Source: Piezodorus guildinii
Lineage: Eukaryota > Arthropoda > Insecta > Hemiptera > Pentatomidae
Length of the DNA stretch: 64,000 bases
Assembly (NCBI GenBank): GCA_023052935.1
Contig: CM041297.1
Location: forward strand, 90,766,021-90,830,020
Direction: 5' to 3'
Part shown: piece by piece, positions 12,490 through 22,945 of the stretch
How positions within the stretch are numbered: position 1 is the first letter of the stretch
How the letters are laid out: each line of letters opens with the position of its first letter
Notes under the pieces: model-generated
Database searches by the model: none
Told to the model about the DNA's origin: nothing
What the model saw: only the letters and a program-made list of their open reading frames with translations
Made by a program: the position numbers and the translations under genes

Positions 12490-13320
12490 TACATTACTTT
12501 AAAATTTAAATACGTTTGATGTTTAGCTTTCCCCCACAGTTTAAGTCCGTAGGTCCAGATAGGCTTCAGTATTGTCTTGTATATTAATAATTTGTTGTAA
12601 ACTGTAAGTTCAGATTTTCTGTTGAGTAGTCGGTATAACTGTCCGAATCGTCGGTTGAGTTCTTGTCTTTTAAGTCTTGTATGTGGGTTCCATGTCAATC
12701 TTTTGTATAATAGTAACCCAAGATACCGGATTGTATCTGAGAGAGGAATTGGTAATGAGCTGAAATAAACTGGCGTACAGGATTTTCGTCAAAGAGTGAA
12801 TGTTGCGTGTTTACATTTGGCTTCGTTCACCTTTACACGCCAGTTATTACACCAGTGTTCAATGAGGAAAAGGTGTCTCTGAAGGTTTAAGTATGCTGTT
12901 TCAGGATTGGAACTGGATGATAGGATGGCGGTGTCGTCTGCAAATGTTTCCAGAAAGTTATCAGGATGATTAGGAATATCGGCAGTGTAAAGGATGTAGA
13001 GGACGGGTTCCAAGACGCTGTCTTGAGGAACACTGGCCTCAACCTGATAAAACTTGGAATATTCTACACCACAGCGAACTCGGAAGAAACGGTTTGAGAG
13101 ATAGGTTCGGAGAATGAGATATGGAGACTGGCGTAAATGCGTTTTCAGCTTGAAGAGTAATCCAGGGTGCCATACCCGGTCAGAAGCTTGCACAATGTCC
13201 AGAAACGCACCAGAACAATACTCTTTTGCATTCATGAGCTGAGGAAATGTGGCCTACAACTCGGAGTCCTTGTTGAACTGTGGAATGCTGAGGACGGAAT
13301 CCAAACTGATGGGAAGGAAG
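12490..13320 (-). pseudogene. Internal jockey-type reverse transcriptase fragment
   Basis: On the minus strand the translation runs from the QFGFRPQHSTVQQG block through AFLDIVQASDRVWH, VPQDSVLEP and the FADDTAIL catalytic motif to NPHTRLKRQELNR and IWTYGLKLWG. It is closely related to the 4.8-kb and 48.2-kb elements. Both ends are missing: the frame breaks at about 12512, and no 3' UTR or A-tail follows. This is unlike the usual 5'-truncated copies and suggests a later deletion or rearrangement. Two open pieces (12489-12698, 12789-13235) are separated by a frame break. Confidence 0.88.
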
Positions 13321-13336
13321 ATTTTAATTGAAATAT

Positions 13337-13545
13337 TATCATCTTAATTTTGTTTACTTCCACACTTTATAACTGTCATCGTATCAATTATCTTTATAAC
13401 TGTCATCCATACTTTATAACTATCATCTTAATTTTGTTTACTTCCATACTTTATAACTGTCATCTTGCTATCATTTTACATTTAATTTTATGTTTGTTCC
13501 CATATTATATTACTGTCACCATATTATTATTATATACCTAACGCA
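13337..13545. repeat. Short degenerate tandem repeat
   Basis: The word TTTATAACTGTCATC, or a one-base variant, occurs at 13366, 13393, 13413 and 13450. A larger unit starting ATCTTAATTTTGTTTACTTC is present twice, about 85 bases apart. The 63-codon frame over it is a by-product of the repeat. Confidence 0.8.
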
Positions 13546-13587
13546 TTATTAAGTCTATAATTATTACATTGGTAGTTATCTTGTTTC

Positions 13588-13660
13588 TTTTAGTCCTGAT
13601 GAAGGCCCACGATGTTGGCTGAAACGTCGGCTCATAATTAAAACAGCACTATGTTTTAAT
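13588..13660 (+). other. CTGATGA...GAAACGTCGG stem-loop motif
   Basis: CTGATGA (13597-13603) is followed by a small stem (AGGCC against GGCT with a bulge) and then GAAACGTCGG (13622-13631). The two conserved strands match the CUGANGA and GAAA core words of the hammerhead ribozyme. No stem III or separate cleavage triplet can be formed downstream, so self-cleavage by this copy alone is doubtful. The same layout recurs at 3.8, 60.9 and 61.8 kb. Related motifs occur in the repeats of Penelope-like elements, but no Penelope protein is seen here. Confidence 0.55.
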
Positions 13661-14269
13661 GTTTGTTTATCTCTAATGATCGGCCATTGGCCTTGCAAAA
13701 AGTATGAATTTCTATATGCACTCAGCCTGAGAATTCATGAGCTGTAGACGTTCATTTTAACACAAAGAGACCTGAAAAAATGAACCTAAAGGCTAACACG
13801 GTAAAAGGTTCATTCTTTATTCATATGTTTATAAAACTGTGCGTCGTCGTTGCGATCAGGCTATTCCATAAAAAAAAAAAAAATAAGCTGAAGCGATTTC
13901 CCATAAGGCTAATTTAATCTCGCGAATTTAATTAAACGTTCGCACACGAAATTTCCTCTTGAAAAACAAAAATTAAAGCCTTTTTTTTGGCCTTATTAGA
14001 CGAGCATACTCTTCAATCGTTCATTGTCTAACATAATTATTTTATTGCTATTTTTTTTAAGAAACTGATAACTATCTATTATTTATATAATTTATCGCTA
14101 TTTGGTTTTATTATTAAAAAAAGCAACATAAATTCTGAGTCATTAGTAATCACACAGATACTTGTATATAATTCTATTTATGAATACATATTCTTCCGTT
14201 CAGACTCTTTATATCATTTTAAGATATATTATAATTAGTGAATATAAAATTTAAAAAAAAATGTGTATA

Positions 14270-14324
<55 letters not shown>

Positions 14325-14840
14325 CATTTATTCTTATTTTGTAGAAAAATCAATCTTAAATTAGGTTATATTTTATAAATATTGTTCATTTAATTAATAC
14401 TCAATTTAATGTTTTATTGAATTATTTATTGTATTATCTGCATAAAATACCCAACGTACATAACTATATTCCTCAAAATAATAAAATGAGTCTAAACTGA
14501 AGTATATATGGCTAAAAACAATTTAGGCCTCCCTTCCGACTGCCTCGAGACAAGCTAATCAGGCCCTTGCCTACATGAGACAGTTGATGCCCTTAAGGAT
14601 TTATAAGGCACTGTCGAGAGAGAGCGCTTCTTTTTATGGTCATTGCAGGGCTTTATTGTTTCCTATTCACTTAAGCTAACCTCCTTATAGCTTTATCATT
14701 ATTTATGGCGTCATTGAATTTATAAATTAAGTTGAAGTTAACAAAATGGTTCCTGTCACTCAAAAGAAGATATAATAAAGTACGAAACCAAAACTCAAGG
14801 ATTTAAAAATAGCCTACTCTTCCATTAAGAACGTATAAGT
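13661..14840. other. Intergenic stretch with a (TA)n tract
   Basis: No gene is seen. A (TA)n microsatellite lies at 14268-14323. A slightly GC-richer segment at about 14520-14650 has no frame or motif that I recognise. Confidence 0.55.
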
Positions 14841-15010
14841 AATTGTTTATTCATTTAATGTAACATTTATACTACTGTGGCTAATCGGATGATGCGGGAG
14901 TTTTAAATTATAACTATCGAGTTTTTAAACGAGAATCTGGCATTACAAAGAATCGGAGATAACCATTTTACGTCCTCCGCAAATTTCGGCATAACAAGGG
15001 ATTTTTTCTC
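14841..15010 (-). mobile_element. Diverged SINE copy
   Basis: ACTACTGTGGCTAATCGGATGATGC and the downstream AACGAGAATCTGGCAT, GATAACCATTTTACGTCC and GGCATAAC blocks follow the SINE consensus in order, with many changes and small deletions. This is an old copy without the tRNA-like head. Confidence 0.7.
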
Positions 15011-15718
15011 TATAAAATCAATAAAAGGATTCCATAAAATCTTTAGTTTCTCTAGTATAAAATCCTTTCCATAAAATATGCGTGGTTAGGACCCTTAGTA
15101 TATTAAATTTTTCACCAAAAAGGATGGATAATGAATTGATTAAATGAAAAACCAGGAAATGGGTATTTCCTAAACGCCTAAAAAATTACTTATTTTTTAA
15201 TGAGCTAATTGTATTAGTTAAAAATAATTATTAATATTATGATTTAATATTTTTAATTATTACTGTTTTGGATGTACTAGCTAGAGTAGAAATAGAAATA
15301 GAAAATTTTTTTATTGTTCTGGGACAGGGCCCCTTAAGAACAATTGATATGTACAATTAAGATATACGGTGTATCTGGCCAAAAGACCAAAGGATTATAA
15401 TTAATTTTTATTTGCAATATCAGAAAAAAAATGGATTAAAGTATATAAAAGAGTAAATAAAATAAAAGAGTAATATACACAACATCTTATAGATTAAAGT
15501 GCTGAATAAAATAAAACATTGAAACTGGTTCATAATAACATATTCATTAACTGAGTTTAATATAAACAATAAATAATAAATTTTCATTATGAATTAAAAT
15601 TTGATTTGAAATATCAGGCTTGTTGTTGAGCGTCTGTTTGGGATGACAGTAGGTATTGGAACAGCTGAGACTTGAATGATGGTAGAGATGAAGCATGAGT
15701 ATATTATTTTCACTCCAA
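15011..15718. other. AT-rich intergenic stretch
   Basis: No gene or repeat is recognised. The 62-codon minus frame at 15547-15735 overlaps the tail of the next retroelement relic and is not supported. Confidence 0.5.
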
Positions 15719-16330
15719 ATTTTTTTTCTGTTCATATTTCTTTATTTACACCTGTAAGAAACTATCCGACAATCAGCAAATGCGCTGTATAAAATTTGAG
15801 ATCAAACATGGTAGGCATGGGGATGTAAAGTGCACAGCAGTACCCCTTCCTAGGCTTTAATTTAGCTGAGGAGGTCTCTCATCCAGCTTCTCTTTAGCCT
15901 TCATCTGACTGGCATTTCAGCTATTGACATATTGTTACTAAGTCTACTGTCGTGTCCATTAAGTTTACTGTGAAAACGAGAATAGAGTGTTCGTATATTT
16001 TGATTAACTGTTGGTTGTTGTAAGTCTGCAAGTAGGGTTTTTGTTGTTATGAGTCTTTAAATTTTTGATTGAAATTATTGCATTTTTTGCATGTGTCTTA
16101 TTTGCTGAGCCATAAATATGTGAAGCGTAAGTCCATATAGGTTTAAGTAGGTATGTGTATGTATTAAGTTTCTGTCCAATTTTTAACTTTGATGATTTAG
16201 ATAAAAGAGAGTACAGTACTTTCAGTCGGTGGTTGAGGATCTGTCTTTTCATTTTGACACGTGGGTCTCAAGTGATCCTTCGATCGAGTGTCAGGCCTAG
16301 GTACTTTACAGAGTAGGTAATTCCAAATTA
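15719..16330 (-). pseudogene. 5'-truncated jockey-family relic
   Basis: On the minus strand the translation begins at SVKYLGLTLDRRIT and continues through MKRQILNHRLKVLYSLLSK and KPIWTYASHIYGSANKTH. It ends near RLKRSWMRDLLS, followed by a 3' UTR with AATAAA and an A8 run at 15720-15727 (T on the plus strand). These are C-terminal landmarks of jockey-clade ORF2. The terminal KRSWMRDLL block is shared with the relic at 27.6-28.0 kb, so the two form a subfamily separate from the 4.8-kb element. Frame breaks are present. Confidence 0.85.
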
Positions 16331-16570
16331 AACTTAATAATTTTATTTTGCATTGTATTAAAAATTATAAATTTACATTTTCAACTATTTATGTGTTAAA
16401 GAAGTAATAGAACACATAATATTAGATCAGAAGAATTCACAGTTAAATTTGTAGGCAGTGTTAAGTATTGTCATCGTTAGATTAGTAATTGAACATGGAG
16501 TGATAATTAACATTTTTAAAGCATGTTAAATGGTTAACTAAAAAGAGAAAACAAGTAGAAGACGACACAT
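16331..16570. other. AT-rich gap
   Basis: Nothing is recognised here. It separates the jockey relic from the 3' end of the 189-codon gene. Confidence 0.5.
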
Positions 16571-16576
16571 TTTATT
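16571..16576 (-). terminator. Polyadenylation signal AATAAA
   Basis: AATAAA on the minus strand lies about 18 bases beyond the stop codon of the 189-codon frame, which is a usual place for a short 3' UTR. It supports that frame being transcribed as a unit. Confidence 0.5.
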
Positions 16577-16593
16577 TTTAGACAAAACAATTT

Positions 16594-17163
16594 TTAAAAT
16601 TCGGGTAGTTGTGGACCATTTATCTTACGTCGCTTCGTCTGATCTAGCCGGATTCTGGTTTTGAATGTCCTTACTAGTTCAGTCCTTAGCAGGCGGTCGA
16701 TCGTCTCAAGCTTCGAAGCACCTTCACGGAGCAGGGAAACTTTGATCGTATTCTTCTTCACCATCTTGTGCAGATCCCCCCGAACATTATTCATCATAGA
16801 AGTCAGCATCGCATGCTTTAAATTGTCCGGGCGGTATATTCTCGAAAACTTTGTCTTCAGATAGGTCAACTTAACCAAGAGCAGAACCAGTTCTTGCATC
16901 TGATCCTCTTGCCTTACCTGTTTGCGGTCGACGTCCGAAGGATTGCCAGACATTATTTTAGATCTGCGTACTTCACGATTCTTGAAATCTTCCAGCGGGT
17001 AAAGATGGCATGCTTCGCAATCGTGTATCTTTGAGTTTGTGGAAACTGTTCGGAATTGTGGTATGTTAAAGTTTATTTCTGGAGTGTCTTCTGAAAATGT
17101 TGATTGGCATAGCCTACCGAAGTGTCGAAGTTTGGAAGGGTAATACAGTTTTAAATGTCCCAT
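16594..17163 (-). CDS. Hypothetical 189-residue protein, helical and basic
   Basis: An uninterrupted single-exon frame of 189 codons. An in-frame TAA lies two codons upstream of the ATG, so the start is firm if the frame is used, and AATAAA follows the stop closely. The protein has mixed composition, unlike AT-noise frames. Residues 1-60 hold scattered hydrophobic positions and two Cys in DCEAC. From about residue 80 it is rich in Lys, Arg, Leu and Met, with heptad-like spacing (MQELVLLLVKLTYLKTKF, LLREGASKLETIDRLL), which suggests a helical bundle or coiled coil. It has no signal peptide, membrane segment or zinc knuckle. I recognise no family. It could be a lineage-specific host gene or an unrecognised element gene. 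No terminal repeats are seen around it. Confidence 0.6.
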   Translation of the reverse strand: MGHLKLYYPSKLRHFGRLCQSTFSEDTPEINFNIPQFRTVSTNSKIHDCEACHLYPLEDFKNREVRRSKIMSGNPSDVDRKQVRQEDQMQELVLLLVKLTYLKTKFSRIYRPDNLKHAMLTSMMNNVRGDLHKMVKKNTIKVSLLREGASKLETIDRLLRTELVRTFKTRIRLDQTKRRKINGPQLPEF

Positions 17164-17813
17164 AATTTAAAAGAAATTCTAATGATGTTAGATATTTTTT
17201 TTACACATAAATAATTTACACATGGCCCAATATAGTTAGTCGTGAAGTAATGTTCATTCAAAATGTCGTCAAAATGAAAAAAAAAAAAACAGATGTTTCC
17301 CTTAATTTCCTTCTTATCGTATAATTAGTTAAGTTTAAGATTATAACCTTGTGAGAACAATTAACCTGATAGTGGACTTGTAATTTAACTAATAAAGTTA
17401 TGATAAATTCCCATTTTTATTTGTTATTCACCATTTGTATGCCAACTAAGGTGAATTAGACGAACAGATTATCAATTTATTAAAATGAAAAGAGTGAAAG
17501 ATTCGAGATATGTAATTTTGATATACTTTGTGTTATATTGTTTGGTATTCAAACGTAAAGTTTTATTGGGACTTTACTTTTTCATATTTTTTGAAACTAT
17601 ATACTTCATATATATTTAAGTGAAAGTAATATGATGATGAGATGATGCATCATTTTATATCTCAAACATCACATTAACTTGTAACATTTGCAATTCATTG
17701 TAAATATTACTAAAAATTGAAGGACAAAAATTTCCTTTAAAACGAAATATTTTTCTTTTCTATTAGGTATTTTTCATGAAAAGGAAATTTTCGTTTACCT
17801 CTTAACTCTCAAA
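17164..17813. other. AT-rich intergenic stretch
   Basis: No gene is seen. It would contain the promoter of the 189-codon minus-strand frame, but I can point to no clear TATA or initiator. Confidence 0.5.
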
Positions 17814-18068
17814 CTATCTTGTTTTGAAGTTTTGTACAAGCTCTCCGTTCCACTTAGTGGATTGACGAGCAACGGTCATTGGAACTTTGTGGTACAGACT
17901 AGAATCCTTTACCATCAATCCTTTCAAGGGGAAACCTCGGTAGTGCTGTCTTTGGATCAATTTGATGGAAACTATTGCATGTGGCCACTTACTAAATTGG
18001 CCAATCATACGTGTTTTAGCTAGAAACGTAGCTGTTATTTCTTTAAGCATATTACAACAACAAAACAA
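17814..18068 (-). CDS. Possible small ORF or exon, 84 residues
   Basis: The frame has a composition more like real protein than its surroundings, for example GQFSKWPHAIVSIKLIQRQH and KVPMTVARQSTKWNGELV, with Trp, His and Pro well represented. A second Met at residue 7 could be the start. No AATAAA lies close behind the stop. It might be a conserved exon, a small gene or a decayed coding fragment. I recognise no family. Confidence 0.35.
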   Translation of the reverse strand: MFCCCNMLKEITATFLAKTRMIGQFSKWPHAIVSIKLIQRQHYRGFPLKGLMVKDSSLYHKVPMTVARQSTKWNGELVQNFKTR

Positions 18069-18557
18069 ATATTAAAATATATAAAAAAACATTTGTAGAA
18101 CTATGGTCTTTCAGACCGTCAGTCCGGAGCCAATCTGTAAAATTTTACAATTATATAATAGTTAAACACAGTTCACTCACTGATTGATTCTATTCAGCTT
18201 TTAACCATATTAACTTATAAACAAAACAACAGTAAAGAAAAATAACAATAAACAATTAATATTCAGAAAAGCTTTTTTTTTTTTTAATTCTAATTAAATT
18301 CTTTAATAAGTGTATATCTATAAGGCATAAAAAGTATTTTCTGTTTTTCTTTATTGCACAAAGAACTCATCACAATACTATTTAAATAAAATCTGTGATA
18401 GTTCAGATAAAGAAGTTCACATCTAACTTTGAATACCCATTAAAGGATTAAATCCCATTTATTTTTATTATGGAGTTTAATTTATATTTAAATAATATGT
18501 TTTTCAGCTATTTCTCTTAAATCTTTTATCCTGTATAACTTTTGTTTAACAACTTCG
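18069..18557. other. AT-rich intergenic stretch
   Basis: No supportable feature apart from a short poly-T run near 18271-18284. Confidence 0.5.
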
Positions 18558-18828
18558 TTGTTTGTTTGTTTATTTATTTAACGTCCCTTCATGCTGCTGT
18601 GGCTAATCGGACGATGCTACAAAGGAGTCGTAAATTTTGCCTATCCAGGTTTTATTAGGATATTGATCTTTAACGAGTACCTGTCATTGCACAGGCTCGG
18701 GACCACCTTTTAACGTCCCCTCGTTAAACTCTCATTAAAAAATCCTAGGGCCACCTGCGGGTTTGAACCCAGGAACCTGAGCGTGAGAGGCTGTTATGCT
18801 AACCACCATACTATATGTAACCCCATTT
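18558..18828 (-). mobile_element. tRNA-derived SINE, near full length
   Basis: On the minus strand the copy starts with a tRNA-like head: an A-box-like TAGTATGGTGGTTAGCATA, then a B box GGTTCAAACCC (within 18759-18770). It continues with the family body (GGTGGTCCCGAGCCTGTGCA, GGTACTCGTTAAAGATC, GGATAGGCAAAATTTA, GATTAGCCACAG) and ends GGGACGTTAAATAAATAAAC plus a CAAA repeat. RNA polymerase III promoter boxes at the 5' end and a simple-repeat tail are the hallmarks of SINEs. Confidence 0.9.
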
Positions 18829-19867
18829 CGTTATTTAATAAATATGGTACCCTATTGTTTGTCAGATTTTTAACTTTTATAATATAACTATGCTGTATTT
18901 TTAAGGTTTCTATGAACATTGGGACTATTTTGGTTTCTAAGTGTATTATGTAGGACGGGGTGGCTTGCAGCAAGCTAAATAATTTCTTAATGAAGTAATA
19001 CGAAGTTTTTCACATTAAATATATTCTTTACTTCCACATGCTTGCGCGTCATATCCTATGAATGATTTAAATACAGCATTGAATACTTGAATATTAGATT
19101 TATAGGGTAGCGTGTTTTAACTATAATACTGTATTCTGAACATGATAAAATTCTTGTTATATGAAGCTCATTTTTTCCGAATAAATTATTTGAAAACAAA
19201 TATAAATTGACACAATCGTTATATGTGATGATTGGCAGAAAGGCTTTGTTGACGGGACCTTTACACCCCACACTTCCAATAACCGAACCAACAAAAGGAT
19301 ATAACAAAATTATTCCACGGCAATCTCCTTTGTATTGCAAATTTCCAGTTTAAGGCTTCCTCGACCCCCTCCCAATTACAGGAGAAAGGAAGGTAGGTCA
19401 AGTCAAAGGTCCTTGTTAGTGCCAACTAATGAGCCGGAAACGTCCTGTCCTTCAAATTGTAAATTTAATTACAAACGGGACCCTCCCACTTTTAAATCTT
19501 GGCTCTTTTATTTATTTTTGCCTTCCTTATTTTGCAAAGGGAGGTTTATTCTTCCCCAAGTGCCTGAGAGGTACTTCAATGAAGCTCTTTCTGATCTATA
19601 CTTTTTATTTTTTCCATTGAATTCATTTAAGTACTCTAACGAACAATGGACTTTTACAATAGCTATTCAGTTATTCCCAACGAATATCTGAGGAACCCGC
19701 TCCAGACGTAACCCTCTTTCTTTTGATAAAAAAATTTGAAAATATAATTGAAGACATGTTGAAAAATTACATACCTTAGAAAATTATAATTATAAGTTTC
19801 CTATGAATTACTAAAAATACATATGATATAAATTGTTTTTTAACTAACATTTAAAAATTAATACATT
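18829..19867. other. Intergenic stretch
   Basis: The 118-codon plus frame at 19335-19691 starts over a CT-rich patch. It lacks known motifs and is overlapped by another open frame, so I do not call it a gene. No repeat is recognised. Confidence 0.45.
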
Positions 19868-19917
19868 TTACTTTCACTATGAAGTATAATAGTAAGGGAA
19901 AGTATTGCGATCGTATA
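19868..19917 (+). repeat. Rep-A 5' end fragment
   Basis: TTACTTTCACTATGAAG followed by TAGTAAGGGAAAGTATTGCG matches the left end of the Rep-A family. It is cut off after about 50 bases by the 340-base unit that follows. Confidence 0.7.
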
Positions 19918-20258
19918 CCACTCGAGATTGATCAAATTTTCATCCCCTGATTCCATCTTGACAGAATCCTTTCACAGTTTAGCAGGCCTATGGAGAGAAG
20001 GCTATGGAGATATCCTGTTCATTCCCTGTCGAGCCTGTCCTTCTATGCCATATCCATTTAGTTTATTTCTTCTGTAGAGATAGTGGTCATCAATTTTCCA
20101 GACTGAATGCAAAAGCTAGTTTTCAAGCAGCCGCAGAGACATAACGCGAAAGGTTATTTAGATTTATTTAGCTTTAGATGATTAATTAGTCATGTACATA
20201 GTCATTGAAAATGATGATAAGTCTTTTAAACATCAAGTACAAATGATGTTACCGGATT
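19918..20258 (+). repeat. 340-base repeat unit, copy 1
   Basis: The stretch from CCACTCGAGATTGAT to just before the Rep-A start recurs at 31287-31622 with high identity. Shared blocks include CATCCCCTGATTCCATCTTG, GGAGATATCCTGTTCATTCC and CTTCTGTAGAGATAGTG. Both copies are followed immediately by a Rep-A left end, which suggests one duplicated composite segment. No coding frame is seen. Confidence 0.85.
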
Positions 20259-20259
20259 T

Positions 20260-21280
20260 ATTACTTTCACTTATCCATATATGAAATATATAGTAAGGGA
20301 ATATATTGCGATCGTCAAAATGTTCGAATTCCAGTTTTCAGCGGAAATACACGTTTTAGGGTCCCCTGAGTCCGAATAACCAAGTCCAGCAAAAAATTGT
20401 GTGTGTGTGCGTGCGTGCGTGTGTGTGTGTGTGTGTATGTGTGTGGTAAGAAAAGTTATACGAAACTGAAATTTCATAACTATCCGCCCGAGATGTTACA
20501 GCAACTTTTTCACCAAAATCGGCTGACCGGAAATGCTTCTTTATACTATGCCTTTTGCACCTTTTTACGATTTTCTCAAAAACGGTCTGACGGCTTTGAT
20601 TAATTAGTTTATAATTATATATGTATATGTTTATATTATATTATAATATATATTATATAAAATTGATTAACTATTGATTTACTTACGGCTTATGTCGGTG
20701 TAAAATTTAATAGGCTGTAATATCGTGTAGGTTTCATTCTGATTGAAATAGTTTGATTGGACTTAAATGCCGAATCTTTGTATTTTCTTCCTCCTAAGTA
20801 CGTTAAATTTTTTATATTCTAAGAAAATAACCATGTCATCTTGATAGCATTGATAAAAAATGGATAAATATATATGTTATATATGTTTATTTAAATTGAT
20901 ATAACGGAGAAGAGATAAAAAATATTTTCTAATGTAATTTATGTGTTTTTGAGCATAATACACCCTTATTGCAGATGTAATAAGCTTGGAAAGTTTTTTT
21001 AGAAAGTTTTTAAGTTAAAGTGTTTAGAAAAATATTATCTTATAATAAAAATTGTTGAAGGTAATAAATAGTGATGAAAAGTCGATAAAACTGACTGATT
21101 GTTTTAGATAATAATAAAATAGATTTTTTTAAATACAACTTATGTTTCTATAGGAATTAAATTTAATTAATTCCTTATTAGTTTCGCTTATTTTTATCTC
21201 TAACTGTATTTTAAAAATTTGTAATATATTTTTACAACGGATGTAAGTAAAAGTCGTGCATTGCCCGTACCAGATGTTTT
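20260..21280 (+). repeat. Rep-A copy with (TG)n tract
   Basis: The copy starts TTACTTTCAC, then ATATATGAAATATATAGTAA and GATCGTCAAAATG. An ACACGTTTTAGGGTCCCCTG block and a (TG)n/(CGTG)n tract at 20398-20447 follow, then a CCGAGATGTTACAGCAACTT block. The right end is GGATGTAAGTAAAAGTCGTG near 21239-21280. The order of these blocks matches the 53.3-kb copy. No protein is encoded; the two open frames over the (TG)n tract are artefacts. Confidence 0.85.
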
Positions 21281-22035
21281 AAAAATAAAAATAAAAAATA
21301 GAATATAACTGAACTTAAAAATTACTATATCCTTTGAATTCAATTTCCTGAAATTCTTAACCAATTAATGATTTTGCATTTAGGTATGGTTGAATAAATA
21401 TGAGTCAATCTATTAGAAATCGTTCAATTCTAATTAATTATTTTTTTTTTCTTTTTTTTTTTCACTTTGTTCCTTTTAAGACATTCTACTTTAAATATAG
21501 CAAAAACTTCATTTAGGAAATGTTGAAAATTCTTATGAAAGAAGACTACAGCAAGTAGGATAATGGTTAAAGTTTATATCAAACAAGTCTGTTTTCTATG
21601 AGTATATGAAATATATAGTAAGGGAGATTATTGCCGTACGAAACTGAAATTCCATATTTAAGAAAACTATACGCCCGAGATGTTACAGCATTCATTTAAT
21701 CAAAATCAGCTAACTTTGTTACGTATTTTACGTTTTTCTCAAATTGGCTCAAACGATTTTGATTAAACTCCCTATATGGATGTTAAATTTAATAGGCTTT
21801 AATAATATGTAGGTTTCATTCTGATTCAAATAGCTCGACAGGACTTACATGTCGATATTTTTTTTTTCTTAAACTAACTTTAATTCTATACATTCCAAAA
21901 AATTAACCCTGTCATCATAATGACATTGACGAAGGCCGGCTAAATATACAAGTATAAGATAAGAACAGTAATATAGACATTTAATATATAGTTAGAAAGA
22001 GAGAGATTGTAGAATAGAATTTCTATTCTATTCTA

Positions 22036-22945
22036 TTGGGTTGATGCAAAATTAATGCAGGTTTTTAGTAGGTATTGTAAATACGCCATATCTTTACTTT
22101 AACCATATATATTTAATCAAAATAATTTTCATCTGAATCAATGCACTTTTGCCAACGTTCAACAAGCTTTCTTATCCCACCAGAAAAAAAATCCGAATCC
22201 CTGGACTCAATGAAATCACGAAAAGAATTTTCAATGTCGTCCTGGTTTTGAAAATTTTTCTCCCTCAAAAAGTTGTCCAGATGCCTGAAAAAGTGGAAGT
22301 CTGTAGGAGAGAGGTCAGGTGAATAAGGCGGATGTTGGAGAACTTCGTAGCCCAACTCGTGCAGTCGTCGAAGCGTTGGTTGTGCAACGCGTGGTCTGGC
22401 GTTACTACTGGCACCCACTTGGCCAACTTTTTTACCTTACCAATTGCTTCCAAGTGGCGTACAACTGTGGATTGGTTCACACCGAGTTCCGCCGCCATTT
22501 CTCGTGTGGTTTTGGTTGGGTCTTCTTCCACTTTTGACCTCAGCTGGTCGTTGTCCAGAGCAAGATGACGGCCCCGACCTTCCTTGTCTTCGAGGTCGAA
22601 ATCTCCTCTGCGAAACTTCTGGAACCAACGCTGCACCGTGCACTCATTAATAGCCCCCTGACCCCACACTTCATTAATATTACGAGCCGTTTGCGCAGCG
22701 CTGCGCCCTAATTTAAATTCGTAAAAATAAATTTGACGAAAATCGCACTTTGACATTTTCGATTCAAGACCTTTGAACACACTGAACAAAACGATTTTAC
22801 TAAACAAATTCATGGTGAAAGAGAGGGTATTAGATAAGGTTTGTTTTGGTATAATAATGATCAATGTTAGGATTAGCTTTGTTTACACAATTGGAATTAA
22901 GATATTGCAATAGAGGAAACCTGCATTAATTTCGCATCAGCCCAA
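22036..22945 (-). mobile_element. Internally deleted irritans-type mariner
   Basis: The element has 29-bp terminal inverted repeats (22036-22064 and 22917-22945) that differ at two positions and start TTGGGTTGATGC and TTGGGCTGATGC. It is flanked by TA on both sides (22034-22035 and 22946-22947), as expected for Tc1/mariner insertion. At 910 bp it is about 400 bp shorter than a complete mariner, because the middle of the transposase is lost. Confidence 0.95.
22113..22756 (-). pseudogene. Mariner transposase, middle deleted
   Basis: From the ATG at 22756 the N-terminal region reads through two helix-turn-helix segments. Landmarks are YEFKLGRSAAQTARNI, VQRWFQKFRRGDFDLED, TREMAAELGVNQSTVVRHL and GKVKKLAKWVP. 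Near 22405 the frame changes and the sequence jumps to the C-terminal NARPRVAQPTL block, then HPPYSPDLSPTDFHFFRHL. The last catalytic Asp (SPTD) survives, but the segment with the first two Asp of the DD34D triad is gone. A longer upstream open frame to 22864 exists, but the family's usual start matches the MSKCDFR Met. The copy is inactive. Its intact ends could still be recognised by a transposase supplied elsewhere. Confidence 0.93.

Noticed and set aside
19425..19460. CTAATGAGCCGGAAACGTCC as a hammerhead core
   Set aside because: The first strand deviates (CTAATGA) and only a two-base stem II is possible.
19335..19691. 118-codon plus frame
   Set aside because: An alternative frame is open over the same stretch, the composition is mixed CT-rich then AT-rich, and no motif is seen.
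20271..20603. Two 68-codon frames on opposite strands
   Set aside because: Both run over the (TG)n tract of a Rep-A copy and encode only Val/Cys/His/Thr dipeptide repeats.
22265..22864. 199-codon transposase starting at 22864
   Set aside because: The first 36 residues do not resemble mariner transposase and the last ones run past the deletion junction in the wrong frame; the start at 22756 and a frame change near 22405 fit the family better.
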